The position numbers and the translations under genes were made by a program. Of a DNA stretch of 64,000 bases, positions 33,242-41,520 are shown piece by piece (position 1 is the first letter of the stretch; each line of letters starts with the position of its first letter). Where the stretch lies: positions 1-64,000 of the forward strand of contig NZ_MLYP01000045.1 of NCBI RefSeq assembly GCF_001866645.1, in the 5' to 3' direction. This DNA is from Streptomyces colonosanans (GTDB lineage: Bacteria > Actinomycetota > Actinomycetes > Streptomycetales > Streptomycetaceae). The notes under the pieces were generated by a model. The model did not search any database, was not told the DNA's origin, and saw nothing but the letters and a program-made list of their open reading frames with translations.

Positions 33242-34765
33242 TCAGTGCTGCTGCTTGGCCGGCTGCGAGCGGAACAGCGACGTGTACATCTTCCGGTACA
33301 GGTCGGTGTTGTCCTGGCTGGCGGCGAAGCCGTCGGCACCGGGACCGTAGGCGTAGAGCGGAACGTCGGCACCGGTGTGGTTGCCCGAGAGGTAGGTCAG
33401 CCACAGGCTGGCCTCCGGGCTGCCGTCCTTGACGCCCTCGGGGTCGTCGGGGGTGCGGAAGGTGGCCGGAGCGAAGTTCTTCGGGTCGTTCGCGCCGGCG
33501 CCGTTGACGATGCCGGTGGAGCGGGCCGGGTCCTTCACGTTGCCACTCGCGCGCGACGGCGTGGAGTTGTTCGCCGTGTTGCCCGAGTCGACGTTCACCG
33601 GAGGCGCGGCCGCCTCGGCGTTGGTGAAGGTGCCGCGCTCGATGATGTTGAACCCGGCGCACTCGTGGTCAGCGGTGACGACGACCAGGGTGTGGCCGTC
33701 CTTCTTGGCGAAGTCGACCGCGGCCTTGACGGCGTCGTCGAACGCCTTGACCTCGTCAAGGGTCTGCGCGGCGTCGTTGGCGTGCGAGCGCTTGTCGATC
33801 TGCGCGCCCTCGACCTGGAGCAGGAAGCCCTTCTTGGAGGCGCCGTCCAGCAGGGAGATGGACTTCTCGGTCATCTCCGCCAGAGTCGGCTCCTGCTTCT
33901 CGGCGGCACCCGCCGGAAGCTTGGCCTTGGCGTTCTCCACGGTCAGGTTGCCGCGGTTGAACAGGCCGATGACCTTGCCCTTCTTGACCTGGTCAAGCTC
34001 GGACTTGGTGGCAACCTGCTGGCTGGCGGCGGTCTGCTGGCCGAGCTTGGCGTCACCGAAGTTGCCGAGGACCTGGTAGCCCTGGTCCTTCATCGCCCTC
34101 TCGTCGTCCGGCTGGAAGCGGGACAGGCCGCCACCGAAGATCACGTCAGCGACGCCGTTGCGGGCGATCTGCTGTGCGATCGGGGTGATCAGGGTCTTGT
34201 CGGCCGGCTTGTCCTCGTAGGTGCCGTCGGCCTTCTTCGGCAGGCACGAGGCGTCGGAGTAGGTCGGGCCCTGGCAGCCGCGGAGCAGAGCGTGGCTGAA
34301 CATGCCGGCCGGGGTGGCGTCGGTGATCTCAGCGGTGGAGACGTTGCCCGTGGCGAAGCCGGCCTTCTTGGCCTGCTCCATCAGCGTCGGCATGGACTTC
34401 TCGTACGAGTCCACGCCGATGGCGGCGTTGTAGGTCTTCACACCGGACGCCCAGGCGGTGGCCGAGCTGGCGGAGTCGGTGACCAGTGCGGGCTGGTCGC
34501 TGCCCTTCTCGACGGCGTACGTCGAGACGGCGCCGTAGAAGGGCATGCGCTCCATGTTGAGCTTGCCCTCGGCGCCGTAGAAGCGCTCACGCCCGGCGGT
34601 GACGTGGGTGCGCCCCATGCCGTCGCCGAGCAGGTAGATGACGTTGCGGATGTCCTTGCCCTTGGCAGGGGTGTCCTTGGGCGCGGAGTTGGCCGCCGCC
34701 GGCATGCTGGCGGCCAGCGCGCCCGCAGTGGCGAGGACCGTCAGGATTCTGACGGGTTTGCGCAT
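33242..34765 (-). CDS. phoA: Secreted alkaline phosphatase (PhoA-like)
   Basis: A 507-residue exported enzyme with signal ILTVLATAGALAASMPAAAN. Core motifs of the alkaline phosphatase superfamily: VIYLLGDGMGRTHVTAGRER (first metal Asp), TDSASSATAWASG (nucleophile Ser within DSASSATA), QVEGAQIDKRSHANDAAQTL (metal ligands), VVVTADHECAGF (Asp-His ligands) and GNHTGADVPLYAYGPGAD (His ligand). It hydrolyses phosphomonoesters outside the cell for phosphate scavenging. ATG at 34765 follows GAGGAG by about 8 nt. A PHO-box-like tandem repeat lies 75-107 bp upstream. Confidence 0.9.
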   Translation of the reverse strand: MRKPVRILTVLATAGALAASMPAAANSAPKDTPAKGKDIRNVIYLLGDGMGRTHVTAGRERFYGAEGKLNMERMPFYGAVSTYAVEKGSDQPALVTDSASSATAWASGVKTYNAAIGVDSYEKSMPTLMEQAKKAGFATGNVSTAEITDATPAGMFSHALLRGCQGPTYSDASCLPKKADGTYEDKPADKTLITPIAQQIARNGVADVIFGGGLSRFQPDDERAMKDQGYQVLGNFGDAKLGQQTAASQQVATKSELDQVKKGKVIGLFNRGNLTVENAKAKLPAGAAEKQEPTLAEMTEKSISLLDGASKKGFLLQVEGAQIDKRSHANDAAQTLDEVKAFDDAVKAAVDFAKKDGHTLVVVTADHECAGFNIIERGTFTNAEAAAPPVNVDSGNTANNSTPSRASGNVKDPARSTGIVNGAGANDPKNFAPATFRTPDDPEGVKDGSPEASLWLTYLSGNHTGADVPLYAYGPGADGFAASQDNTDLYRKMYTSLFRSQPAKQQH

Positions 34766-34839
34766 CACCGATGCTCCTCGATCGATGAGGCGTTCACGGC
34801 CCCCCCTTGTGGCAGCCACGAACGCACCCGGTGGGATAC

Positions 34840-34872
34840 CGGGTAAAGGCACGTTAAAGGCGGGTGGTGAAC
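34840..34872 (-). promoter_or_regulatory. PHO-box-like tandem 11-mers upstream of alkaline phosphatase
   Basis: On the minus strand three consecutive 11-nt units occur: GTTCACCACCC, GCCTTTAACGT and GCCTTTACCCG. The first fits the Streptomyces PhoP direct-repeat unit (G-G/T-TCAYYYRSG) well; the others are weaker but match each other at 8 of 11 positions. The position is right for activation of the phosphatase under phosphate limitation. Confidence 0.5.
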
Positions 34873-35017
34873 CGATTGCCACCGCCGGGTGTACCGAGTG
34901 CGAACGGGCCCCGAGGAATTGATGCGACAGTCCGTCAATTCATTCCTGTCGGTACGCGTGAGCCGCGAGTGTGGCAGCCGTGGGGGGCGCTTTCGGCGAA
35001 GTCCACCACGGCGCCCC

Positions 35018-35470
35018 CTACAGGTAGACCGCCAGCACGCACCTGACGATGCGCCGGTCCTCCTCGGCGAGTTCGGCGACGCGCAGGCGCTGGTGGGTGC
35101 TCAGGGCGGTGGCATCGAGGGCTTGGAGAGCCTCGCAGGCGCCGGAGATGTCCGCTCCGGTTTCGGCGGAGTGACGGGCGGCCTCGGCGAGTCGGCCGAG
35201 GTCGACGACGTCGGGGTCGGTGACGGCGAGCAGGGCGAGGGCGGCGGCGGGGGCCTTCTCAGGGCCGGCGAGCAGTTGTTCCAGCCGGGGGATCAGGAGC
35301 CGGGCGGCCGCGCCGAGAAGGGCGGCGGCGCGGATGGTGCGGACGACGGTCCACCGGTACCAGAGCTGGTTGCCAGCGGTGCGGTCGAGGACGGAGACCA
35401 GGATCGTGATGGCTTCCTAGGCGTCGCCGTCGACCACAGGGCGGTGGCGATCGCGAGATCACCACGCCAA
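35018..35470 (-). pseudogene. HEAT-repeat-like hypothetical protein, truncated and frameshifted
   Basis: A minus-strand frame reads AITILVSVLDRTAGNQLWYR, WTVVRTIRAAALLGAAARLL and helical repeats to a TAG at 35018-35020. Upstream, RRWRGDLAIATALW is in another frame, so a 1-nt change near 35420 breaks the gene and its N-terminus is missing. The helix-pair periodicity suggests HEAT-type repeats. I do not know the family. The remaining 280 bp before the PPOX gene (35471-35749) show nothing further. Confidence 0.5.
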
Positions 35471-35749
35471 CGACGAAGGGCCCTGTCCTGTCAGGACCTC
35501 CGCCCACCAGCCATTTCACCCCCTGCGAAACAGGATGAAAGAGGTTCAGTCATATCAATTGTGACTGAGTGCCCCAGCTGGCCACTGAGCGCTTCAGTTG
35601 GCCGCTCTGATGTCGGCCATCACCGGGAACCACTTCGCCCCACGACCCCGGAACTCGGTGACAGTCGTGCTGGCGACTATGGTCCAGCTGTGCTCGCCCG
35701 CTCCGCTTGGCGTCTGCGGGCGAGCACAGCCTCGTGGGGGCCCGGTTAC

Positions 35750-36307
35750 TCAGAACGCCCACCGCGTATGGGTGTAAACCCCGCTGTCCCGGCCGAAGCC
35801 GTACGCGGTGGCCGGGGCGACCGCAAACACCACCGCGTTCCCCTTCCGGAACGCGTCCCCGATCCCGTGGAAGGTACCCTCGGGCGAGGTGATGTGCGGC
35901 CCGTACTTCACCTCGTACGCCGCGATCACCTCCTCCAGTACCGCCGGATCGGCAACCGGCTCCGCCTTCCCCTCGACCACGAGGTCGAGCCCTTCGGTGA
36001 GCGAGTTCCCACCGGTGGTCAGCGCGCAGTGCGCATCATGTGCGAGGTTCCTCGCCTTCTGCTCCCCCGGGCCGGTGGAGAAGTACAGCACCCCGTCGTG
36101 CCAGGCGGCGATCACGGGTGTGACGTGCAGCCTGCCGTCGGGCCGCACTGTGGACACCCAGAAGATCTCGGCGGCCTCCAGTTGCCGTTCGGCCTCGGCC
36201 CACGTGACGGCGGTGACGTCCGCGGCACCGGGGCGGGGATTGAGTGCGGAGCTATAGCGGGCGTCGAGCTCGGTCGCGGGTTGCTTTGCGGGTTCCTGTG
36301 TTGGCAT
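35750..36307 (-). CDS. Pyridoxamine 5'-phosphate oxidase-family (PPOX) protein
   Basis: A 185-residue flavin-binding-fold protein: AEIFWVSTVRPDGRLHVTPV, GVLYFSTGPGEQKARNLAHD and LDLVVEGKAEPVADPAVLEE are standard PPOX-like split-barrel segments. Members of this size bind FMN or F420 and reduce or sequester small molecules; true pyridoxine oxidase residues are not evident. ATG at 36307 follows GAAGGAGAA closely. Monocistronic. Confidence 0.85.
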   Translation of the reverse strand: MPTQEPAKQPATELDARYSSALNPRPGAADVTAVTWAEAERQLEAAEIFWVSTVRPDGRLHVTPVIAAWHDGVLYFSTGPGEQKARNLAHDAHCALTTGGNSLTEGLDLVVEGKAEPVADPAVLEEVIAAYEVKYGPHITSPEGTFHGIGDAFRKGNAVVFAVAPATAYGFGRDSGVYTHTRWAF

Positions 36308-36679
36308 GGCGGTTCTCCTTCCTCTTCTCCCAATAACGACTCGCAGCCCGCGCTGAAATCATCGCCACGTCCGTTTGGGGATGCCGGTTCAGGGACGGCT
36401 ACGGCCCCGACGGGCGGCACTGGACGCCCAGGACCACCTGGCCGAGGTCGAAACCACCGCGATCCTCGACTGGCCGGGCACTACTGGCCACTGAGCGCCC
36501 GAGGAGCCAGCCGTCCCCGACGCTCCGCCCGCCGTCTTCCTCACCACCACTTGGAGTTCCCCACCGCCTGTCCTGCCCACCGCTGACCCTGACCCGGCGC
36601 CGGGCTCACATGGTGGGATGTCGGTCTTCACTGCGAGAGGCGACCTTGGCGGCGGGGTCCGGGGTGCTGTGTCGAGTGA

Positions 36680-36908
36680 CCCTCGGACGGCAGCGCCTAC
36701 CGCGAGTACGTACTGACTTCGAAGGGCAAGTCGCTCTTCCCCGTCATCGTGGCACTGCGGCAGTGGGGCGAACAGCCCCGGCGAACCCCACTCACAGTTG
36801 GTCGACCGCCGAGAGGAACGTCCCCTCCGAGCACTGGAAGTGCTGTCTGCGGACGGGCGACGGCTGAACCCCGACGACACCACCGTCCACAAGATCTCCA
36901 CCCAGTGA
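36680..36908 (+). pseudogene. HxlR-family regulator, C-terminal remnant with frameshift
   Basis: Plus strand: PSDGSAYREYVLTSKGKSLF, PVIVALRQWGEQ in one frame, then SPGEPHSQLVDRREERPLRA, LEVLSADGRRLNPDDTTVHK in the next, ending at a TGA at 36906-36908. REYxLTxKGxxLFPVxxALxQWG is the hallmark of HxlR winged-helix regulators. The DNA-binding half is missing. The rest of 36308-36961 has no recognisable gene. Confidence 0.6.
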
Positions 36909-36961
36909 TCTGAGCCGGAGACCCGGCGCCGACACGCCACTCGAGCGGCAACTCCCGTGTG

Positions 36962-38791
36962 TCACCTGCCCGCTGACCAGCGCGCGCCTACCTGGGGAAT
37001 CAAACCCCGGCTATTCAGTGGAATTGGGTGAGCTGACGCCCTGACAGCAGAAAGGTGCCGCTGAACTGCAAGGATGCGAGTGTCGAGTTCGTATCCGGTG
37101 CAAGAGTCAGGACACCTGTCTGGTGATCGAGCGTACAGGGTGGGACCGGGGGCTGTCCGTGAAGGCCGACGGGAAGGGGCTGGTGGGGCGTGCGGGGGCG
37201 GTGCTGCTGCGCCGACTGGCGGACCGGATCGGGCTGACACGAGGGCTCGCGGGTGTACTGCCCTCCAGCAGAGCGAGCGACTGGCGGCAGCGGGCCGGGG
37301 TGCTGGTCCAGCTCGCCGTGGCAATCGTGCTCGGGGCCATAAGCGCAGTCGGCACGCGTGCTTCTGGATGAGGCTGCCGAGCGGCCATCGCACCGCGGTC
37401 GTCCGCAGTCGGGCCACCGTCTTCACGGTGAAGTAGTACAGCGGCGAGACGACGAGCAGGCCGGCGATGAAGGAGATGTCGGTGTGGCCGAGCGCCTTGG
37501 CGATCGGGCCGGTGTAGGCGGTCCCGACGATCATGAATGGGATTTGCACCGCGACACCGATCAGGTAACAGAGCACCGCGGGCCGGTTCACCCGGCCGTA
37601 GCGGCCGCCGTCGCGCTTGAAGAAGTCCTCGACGGCGTAGTCACCGTGGCGTACCAGGTAGAAGTCGACCAGGTTGACCGCGGTCCACGGGACCAGGGAG
37701 CCGAGCAGCAGGGTGAGGAAGTTGTTGTAAGTGGCGACGAAGCCGCTCCCCGAGGTGAGGGCTACGGCGAGCGCAATGGTCCACAATCCGGTCGCGACCA
37801 CCGCGCGCTCGCGGCTGCGAGCCGTGAAGCGCGGCAGGAAGGTCTGCACGATCGTGATCGTGCACAGGGTGCCGCAGTACAGGTTCATGGCGTTCGTGGC
37901 GGCGACCCCGATGCTGAACACGGCCACGACCAGCAGGCTGATCCCGGCGGTTGCCTCGGTCAAGGCAGCGATGGGGTCCGCGCCGGGCAGGAGCAGCCCG
38001 ATGCCCGCGCCCAGGAACATGGGCAGGATCGAGCCGATGCTGGTGCCCCAGTAGCTCATCCAGAATGCCGGCCTGGAGCCGGTCTTGGCCGGCATGTACC
38101 GGGAGTAGTCCGAGACGTACGGCGCGTAGGCGATCTGCCAGACCGCGGCCACCGACACGGTGCTCGCGAACCCGGACAGGGTGGCCTCCCCGGTGCCGAA
38201 GAAGGTGTGCGGCACCGGGTGGACGACGAACGCCCAGACGAACGCCAGGAGCAGGACGGCACCCGAGGCGTAGGTCATGATCCGCGCATAGGCATGGATC
38301 AGGTTGTAGCCCCAGATCGTGGCCGCGAAGCTAGCCGCCGCGAGCAGCACGATGCCGGCCTTGCTGCTCAGGTGCGGAATCACCGCCGCCAGCGACTGTC
38401 CTCCAAAGACCAGGATCGAGATGAAGAACCCGAGGTACATGACCACCACGATCAGGACGATCAGCAGCGCACCCCAGGAGCCGAACTGCCCCTTGGTCTG
38501 GACCATCTGGGGGACCCCGAGCCGCGGCCCCTGGGCGGAGTGCAGCGCCATGAAGACGGCTCCGAAGAGGTTCCCGACGACGATCCCCAGCGCGGCCGAC
38601 CAGGCCGGTTGGCCGAACAGGGTGGTGGCAAGTCCTCCGGTGACAATGGACAGGATCATGATGTTCGTGCCGAACCAGATCGTGAACATGTCCCGGTTCG
38701 TGCCATGCCGCTGGTCGAGCGGGATCGGCTGGATCGTTGCCGACTCGATGCCGGAGGCGGACTCGCGCCGCCCAGCCGGTTGCGCACTCAT
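36962..38791 (-). CDS. NCS1-family nucleobase/cation permease with replaced C-terminus
   Basis: The first roughly 475 residues form an NCS1 transporter with about 12 hydrophobic segments: RDMFTIWFGTNIMILSIVTG, AQGPRLGVPQMVQTKGQFGS, YAPYVSDYSRYMPAKTGSRP (conserved substrate-site region) and NFLTLLLGSLVPWTAVNLVD. It imports purines, cytosine, hydantoins or similar with cations. After VARLRTTAVRW (about 37375) the remaining 130 residues (Arg/Pro-rich) are antisense read-through across an IS1380 transposase fragment, so the native cytoplasmic tail has been lost. The ATG overlaps the end of the Ku pseudogene by 4 nt. Confidence 0.85.
   Translation of the reverse strand: MSAQPAGRRESASGIESATIQPIPLDQRHGTNRDMFTIWFGTNIMILSIVTGGLATTLFGQPAWSAALGIVVGNLFGAVFMALHSAQGPRLGVPQMVQTKGQFGSWGALLIVLIVVVMYLGFFISILVFGGQSLAAVIPHLSSKAGIVLLAAASFAATIWGYNLIHAYARIMTYASGAVLLLAFVWAFVVHPVPHTFFGTGEATLSGFASTVSVAAVWQIAYAPYVSDYSRYMPAKTGSRPAFWMSYWGTSIGSILPMFLGAGIGLLLPGADPIAALTEATAGISLLVVAVFSIGVAATNAMNLYCGTLCTITIVQTFLPRFTARSRERAVVATGLWTIALAVALTSGSGFVATYNNFLTLLLGSLVPWTAVNLVDFYLVRHGDYAVEDFFKRDGGRYGRVNRPAVLCYLIGVAVQIPFMIVGTAYTGPIAKALGHTDISFIAGLLVVSPLYYFTVKTVARLRTTAVRWPLGSLIQKHACRLRLWPRARLPRRAGPAPRPAAASRSLCWRAVHPRALVSARSGPPVGAAAPPPHAPPAPSRRPSRTAPGPTLYARSPDRCPDSCTGYELDTRILAVQRHLSAVRASAHPIPLNSRGLIPQVGARWSAGR
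37123..37345 (+). pseudogene. IS1380-family transposase, N-terminal remnant
   Basis: Plus strand reads GWDRGLSVKADGKGLVGRAG, AVLLRRLADRIGLTRGLAGV and QRAGVLVQLAVAIVLGA, the conserved start of IS1380 transposases. It stops abruptly at about 37345, where permease sequence begins on the other strand. This junction truncated the permease. Confidence 0.7.
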
Positions 38792-39605
38792 GCCTGCCCC
38801 CTCGTCTCAGCGCATCGGACCCGGTTGAACATGACGTCCTGGTCGATGCTCGCCCGCAGCGCGTCCATCAGGTCCACCACGTTGGTGGACTCGGCGGGCT
38901 GCTCCGCTTTCTCGACGGTCTTGCCCTTCTTCTTCGCCTCGACGAGCCGCCGCACCTTCTCCTGGAAGGTGTCGTGGAAGTCCTCGGGCTCCCGGTCCAT
39001 GCTGAGCGAGTCGACCAGCTGGTCGGCCATCTTCAGCTCGCGGTCGGCGAGGCTCTTGTCGTCCGGGAGGTTGGCGACCTCCTTGTGTGGGTCCCGGATC
39101 TCGTCGGCCCAGTGCAGGATGTGCAGCTTCAGGATGCCCCCCTCGGCCCTCACCACGACCAGGTACTCGCCGGTTGCGCATGACGAACGTGGCGATGCCA
39201 GCTTTGCCGCAGTGTTCCAGCGCCTTCTCCAGCAGGGTGTAGACCTTCGCGTACTGGCTGCTCTTGGGCCCGAGGTAGTACGTCTTGTCGAAGAAGGTGG
39301 GCTCGACCTGCTCCAGGTCCACGAACCCCTGGATCTGAAGGTCCCGGGAGCGTCCGGGCGCGATTCATCCAGGTCGCCTGGACGCTCCCAGGACGTACTC
39401 GTCCCCGGCGTCGAAGCCCTTGACGATCTCGTCGAGGGGGACTTCCTCCCCGGTGCGCTCGTTCACCGGCTTGTTGCGCATCCGGTACGACGTTCCGCGC
39501 TGCAGCTGATGAGAGCCGATGGTGTGGGTGTCGGTGGCGGTGAACACCTGCACGGGCAGGGACACCAGGCCGAAGGTCAGAGCACCGTTCCACACCGCGC
39601 GCCAT
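38788..39605 (-). pseudogene. Ku-family DNA-end-binding protein, multiply disrupted
   Basis: Ku blocks are present in order on the minus strand: AVWNGALTFGLVSLPVQVFT, YRMRNKPVNERTGEEVPLDE, IVKGFDAGDEYVL, VEPTFFDKTYYLGPKSSQYA, KVYTLLEKALEHCGKAGIAT and LKLHILHWADEIRDPHKEVA. The likely start (ATG 39605 behind AGGAGGT) is followed by a small deletion that shifts frame, a TGA interrupts the gene near 39364, and a 1-nt insertion near 39170 shifts frame again. Intact bacterial Ku works with LigD in end joining. Three lesions make a functional product very unlikely. Confidence 0.8.
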
Positions 39606-39732
39606 GGCTGCCACCTCCTCACGGTGCTGCTTCCATGGCACTGCGGGAGGGAGCTGATCGCATCCGCTCGCACGCTCGGTGGGGCTCAGCCCGCGAGGAC
39701 GCCACGATGTGCCCGGTCAGGCGGTGCGTGCT

Positions 39733-41004
39733 TCACCCGAGCAGTGGGCGTAGGTGGTCGTTGAGGAAGACGTCGTTGGGATCGAACTGGCTGCGGATGG
39801 TGCGGAAGCGGTCGAGTTCGGGAAACATGCGCTCTATGCGTCTGCGGGTAGTGAAGTGCAGCTTGCCCCAGTGCGGGCGAGCGTCGAAGTCGTCCAAGAC
39901 GGCGTCCACGTCGCGGAGGTACGGCCAGTAGTCTGTGCCGGCCGCCACTGTGATGGTGATGGCCATATTGTCGCGGCGATACTGGGGCGACAGGTAGGCC
40001 CCGTCTGCGGCGACCCATCTCACCTCGACAGGGAAGACTTGCTCGGGATACTTCGTCCGGATGAGCTGCCTGATCTCCGTGAAGGCCTCGCGTCCCCGCT
40101 CGGTCGGCACGAAGTACTCCAGTTCGTTGAAAATTAGTCCGAACCCCCCAGGGTAGATGCGGTACGAGCGGTCGACCCGTCGCCCTTCAGTCGTTTCGAT
40201 ACCACCGGGCTCCTCGATCTCTACGGCGTCGTAGACCTTGGTGTAAGCACGGTCCGCCATCCGCACACCTTTGGGCGTTGGCAACTCAAAGAGCTCAGCG
40301 GCGTTGTCGGTGGGGCACCACAGGAATGAGAAATGCCGGTGAGTGTCAGGGTTCACATCCCATCTGTCGAGCAGCTCGTCAACGTGCGGGAAGGTGATGG
40401 TCTCGCGGAGGTGATAAGAGGGCGAGACGTCGAGTTCCACCTCGACCACGACACCAAGCGCACCCAGGGAGACCTGTGCCGCTCGGAGTTCCTCGATGTC
40501 CCGCTCATCGATCTCGACGACGTCACCTGTCCCGTCGATGATCCGGACGTACCGAACAGCCGCGGAGAAGCTCGTCAGCTTGGTGCCTGAGCCGTGCGTG
40601 CCGGTGGCGATGGCCCCTGCGATGGTCTGCTTTTCGATGTCACCCTGGTTCGACAACGCCAGCCCATCCCGCCACAGTGGATCACCGAAGCTGCTGATCG
40701 GGGTGCCGCCCCAGGCCCGCGCGCGTCGTCTGGCCAGATCTGTGCCGGTGATACCGCTCAGATTCTCAAGGCTGAGGAGCAGGCCACCGGTCTGTACCAG
40801 CGGCGTGCTGGAGTGGCCGGTTCCGGCCACCCGGATGTTGAGCCCGTCCCCGAGCGCCTGCCTGACCACGCAGACAAGCTGTTCCTCGCTCCTGGGTGCG
40901 GCGAACGCCGCAGGGCTGAAGACTTGGTTCTGCCCCCAGTTGCGCCACACCATCCCGCGCTTCAGCTCCGCCCCGGAGGCGGAGGCGCCGACCGGCCCCG
41001 TCAT
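39733..41004 (-). CDS. FAD-dependent sugar-lactone oxidase (D-arabinono-1,4-lactone oxidase type)
   Basis: A 423-residue flavoprotein. The N-terminal FAD_binding_4 domain includes QVFSPAAFAAPRSEEQLVCV, IRVAGTGHSSTPLVQTGGLL (usual site of flavin attachment GxGHS) and GAIATGTHGSGTKLTSFSAA. The ALO C-terminal domain ends with ARPHWGKLHFTTRRRIERMF and FDPNDVFLND, including the HWGK motif seen in alditol and aldonolactone oxidases. It oxidises a polyol or aldonolactone with O2 or another acceptor. Its ATG overlaps the stop of an aldehyde dehydrogenase remnant by 4 nt, so the two once formed an operon. Confidence 0.88.
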   Translation of the reverse strand: MTGPVGASASGAELKRGMVWRNWGQNQVFSPAAFAAPRSEEQLVCVVRQALGDGLNIRVAGTGHSSTPLVQTGGLLLSLENLSGITGTDLARRRARAWGGTPISSFGDPLWRDGLALSNQGDIEKQTIAGAIATGTHGSGTKLTSFSAAVRYVRIIDGTGDVVEIDERDIEELRAAQVSLGALGVVVEVELDVSPSYHLRETITFPHVDELLDRWDVNPDTHRHFSFLWCPTDNAAELFELPTPKGVRMADRAYTKVYDAVEIEEPGGIETTEGRRVDRSYRIYPGGFGLIFNELEYFVPTERGREAFTEIRQLIRTKYPEQVFPVEVRWVAADGAYLSPQYRRDNMAITITVAAGTDYWPYLRDVDAVLDDFDARPHWGKLHFTTRRRIERMFPELDRFRTIRSQFDPNDVFLNDHLRPLLG

Positions 41005-41450
41005 GATTGCTGTCCTGTGGATCCGGCTCCTGCACGAGTCTTGTTGACCACAACGTGCTTGGTGCGCGCGTAGTCGTCGCGAGGGTACGTCGACAGGTCG
41101 CGGCCGTAACCCAAGGCTTTGAAACCGCCCCGGAGCATATCCGTGGCGAGCATGAGGTGGTCGTTGACCCGGACTGCGCCGAAGTCGAGCCGTCCTGGCA
41201 TGTCTGCTGCTCGTCGAGCGTCCTGCGTCCGGGCCAAGGAGACGGCGTCCTCGTCGTCCCGGAGCGTCTCTGCTCTCATCACGGGTCCGAAGATCTCCTT
41301 CCTCGTGCACTTCGCCCTGCGGTGCGTCGACCAGGCTGGTGGGAAGAACGAAGTAGCTGTCGCCCCCGCGGGCGATCGCCGATGGCGACGCGCGCTCCCC
41401 CCACATATGCTCGATCGTTGAACCCGACCACGCTGTCACGATGCGCGCGC
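41001..41450 (-). pseudogene. Aldehyde dehydrogenase, C-terminal remnant
   Basis: Minus-strand frames together give YFVLPTSLVDAPQGE, then KEIFGPVMRAETLRDDEDAV, LDFGAVRVNDHLMLATDMLR and GGFKALGYGRDLSTYPRDDY, the ordered C-terminal blocks of NAD(P)-dependent aldehyde dehydrogenases (EIFGPV, GGFKxSGYGxDLS). The catalytic Cys region is missing and a frameshift lies near 41300. The stop overlaps the lactone-oxidase start. Confidence 0.65.
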
Positions 41451-41520
41451 GAGAAACTCCCGTGAATTAGTCTGATTATGTGGCCGTATCGCCCCGACGG
41501 AGGCCACTCGGTAGGTATCC

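Noticed and set aside
33245..34846. 533-codon plus-strand frame opposite alkaline phosphatase
   Set aside because: Antisense shadow; composition typical of GC-rich reverse frames.
37358..39931. 857-codon plus-strand frame across the permease and Ku region
   Set aside because: Antisense to two recognisable genes; Arg/Gly/Asp repeats without domains.
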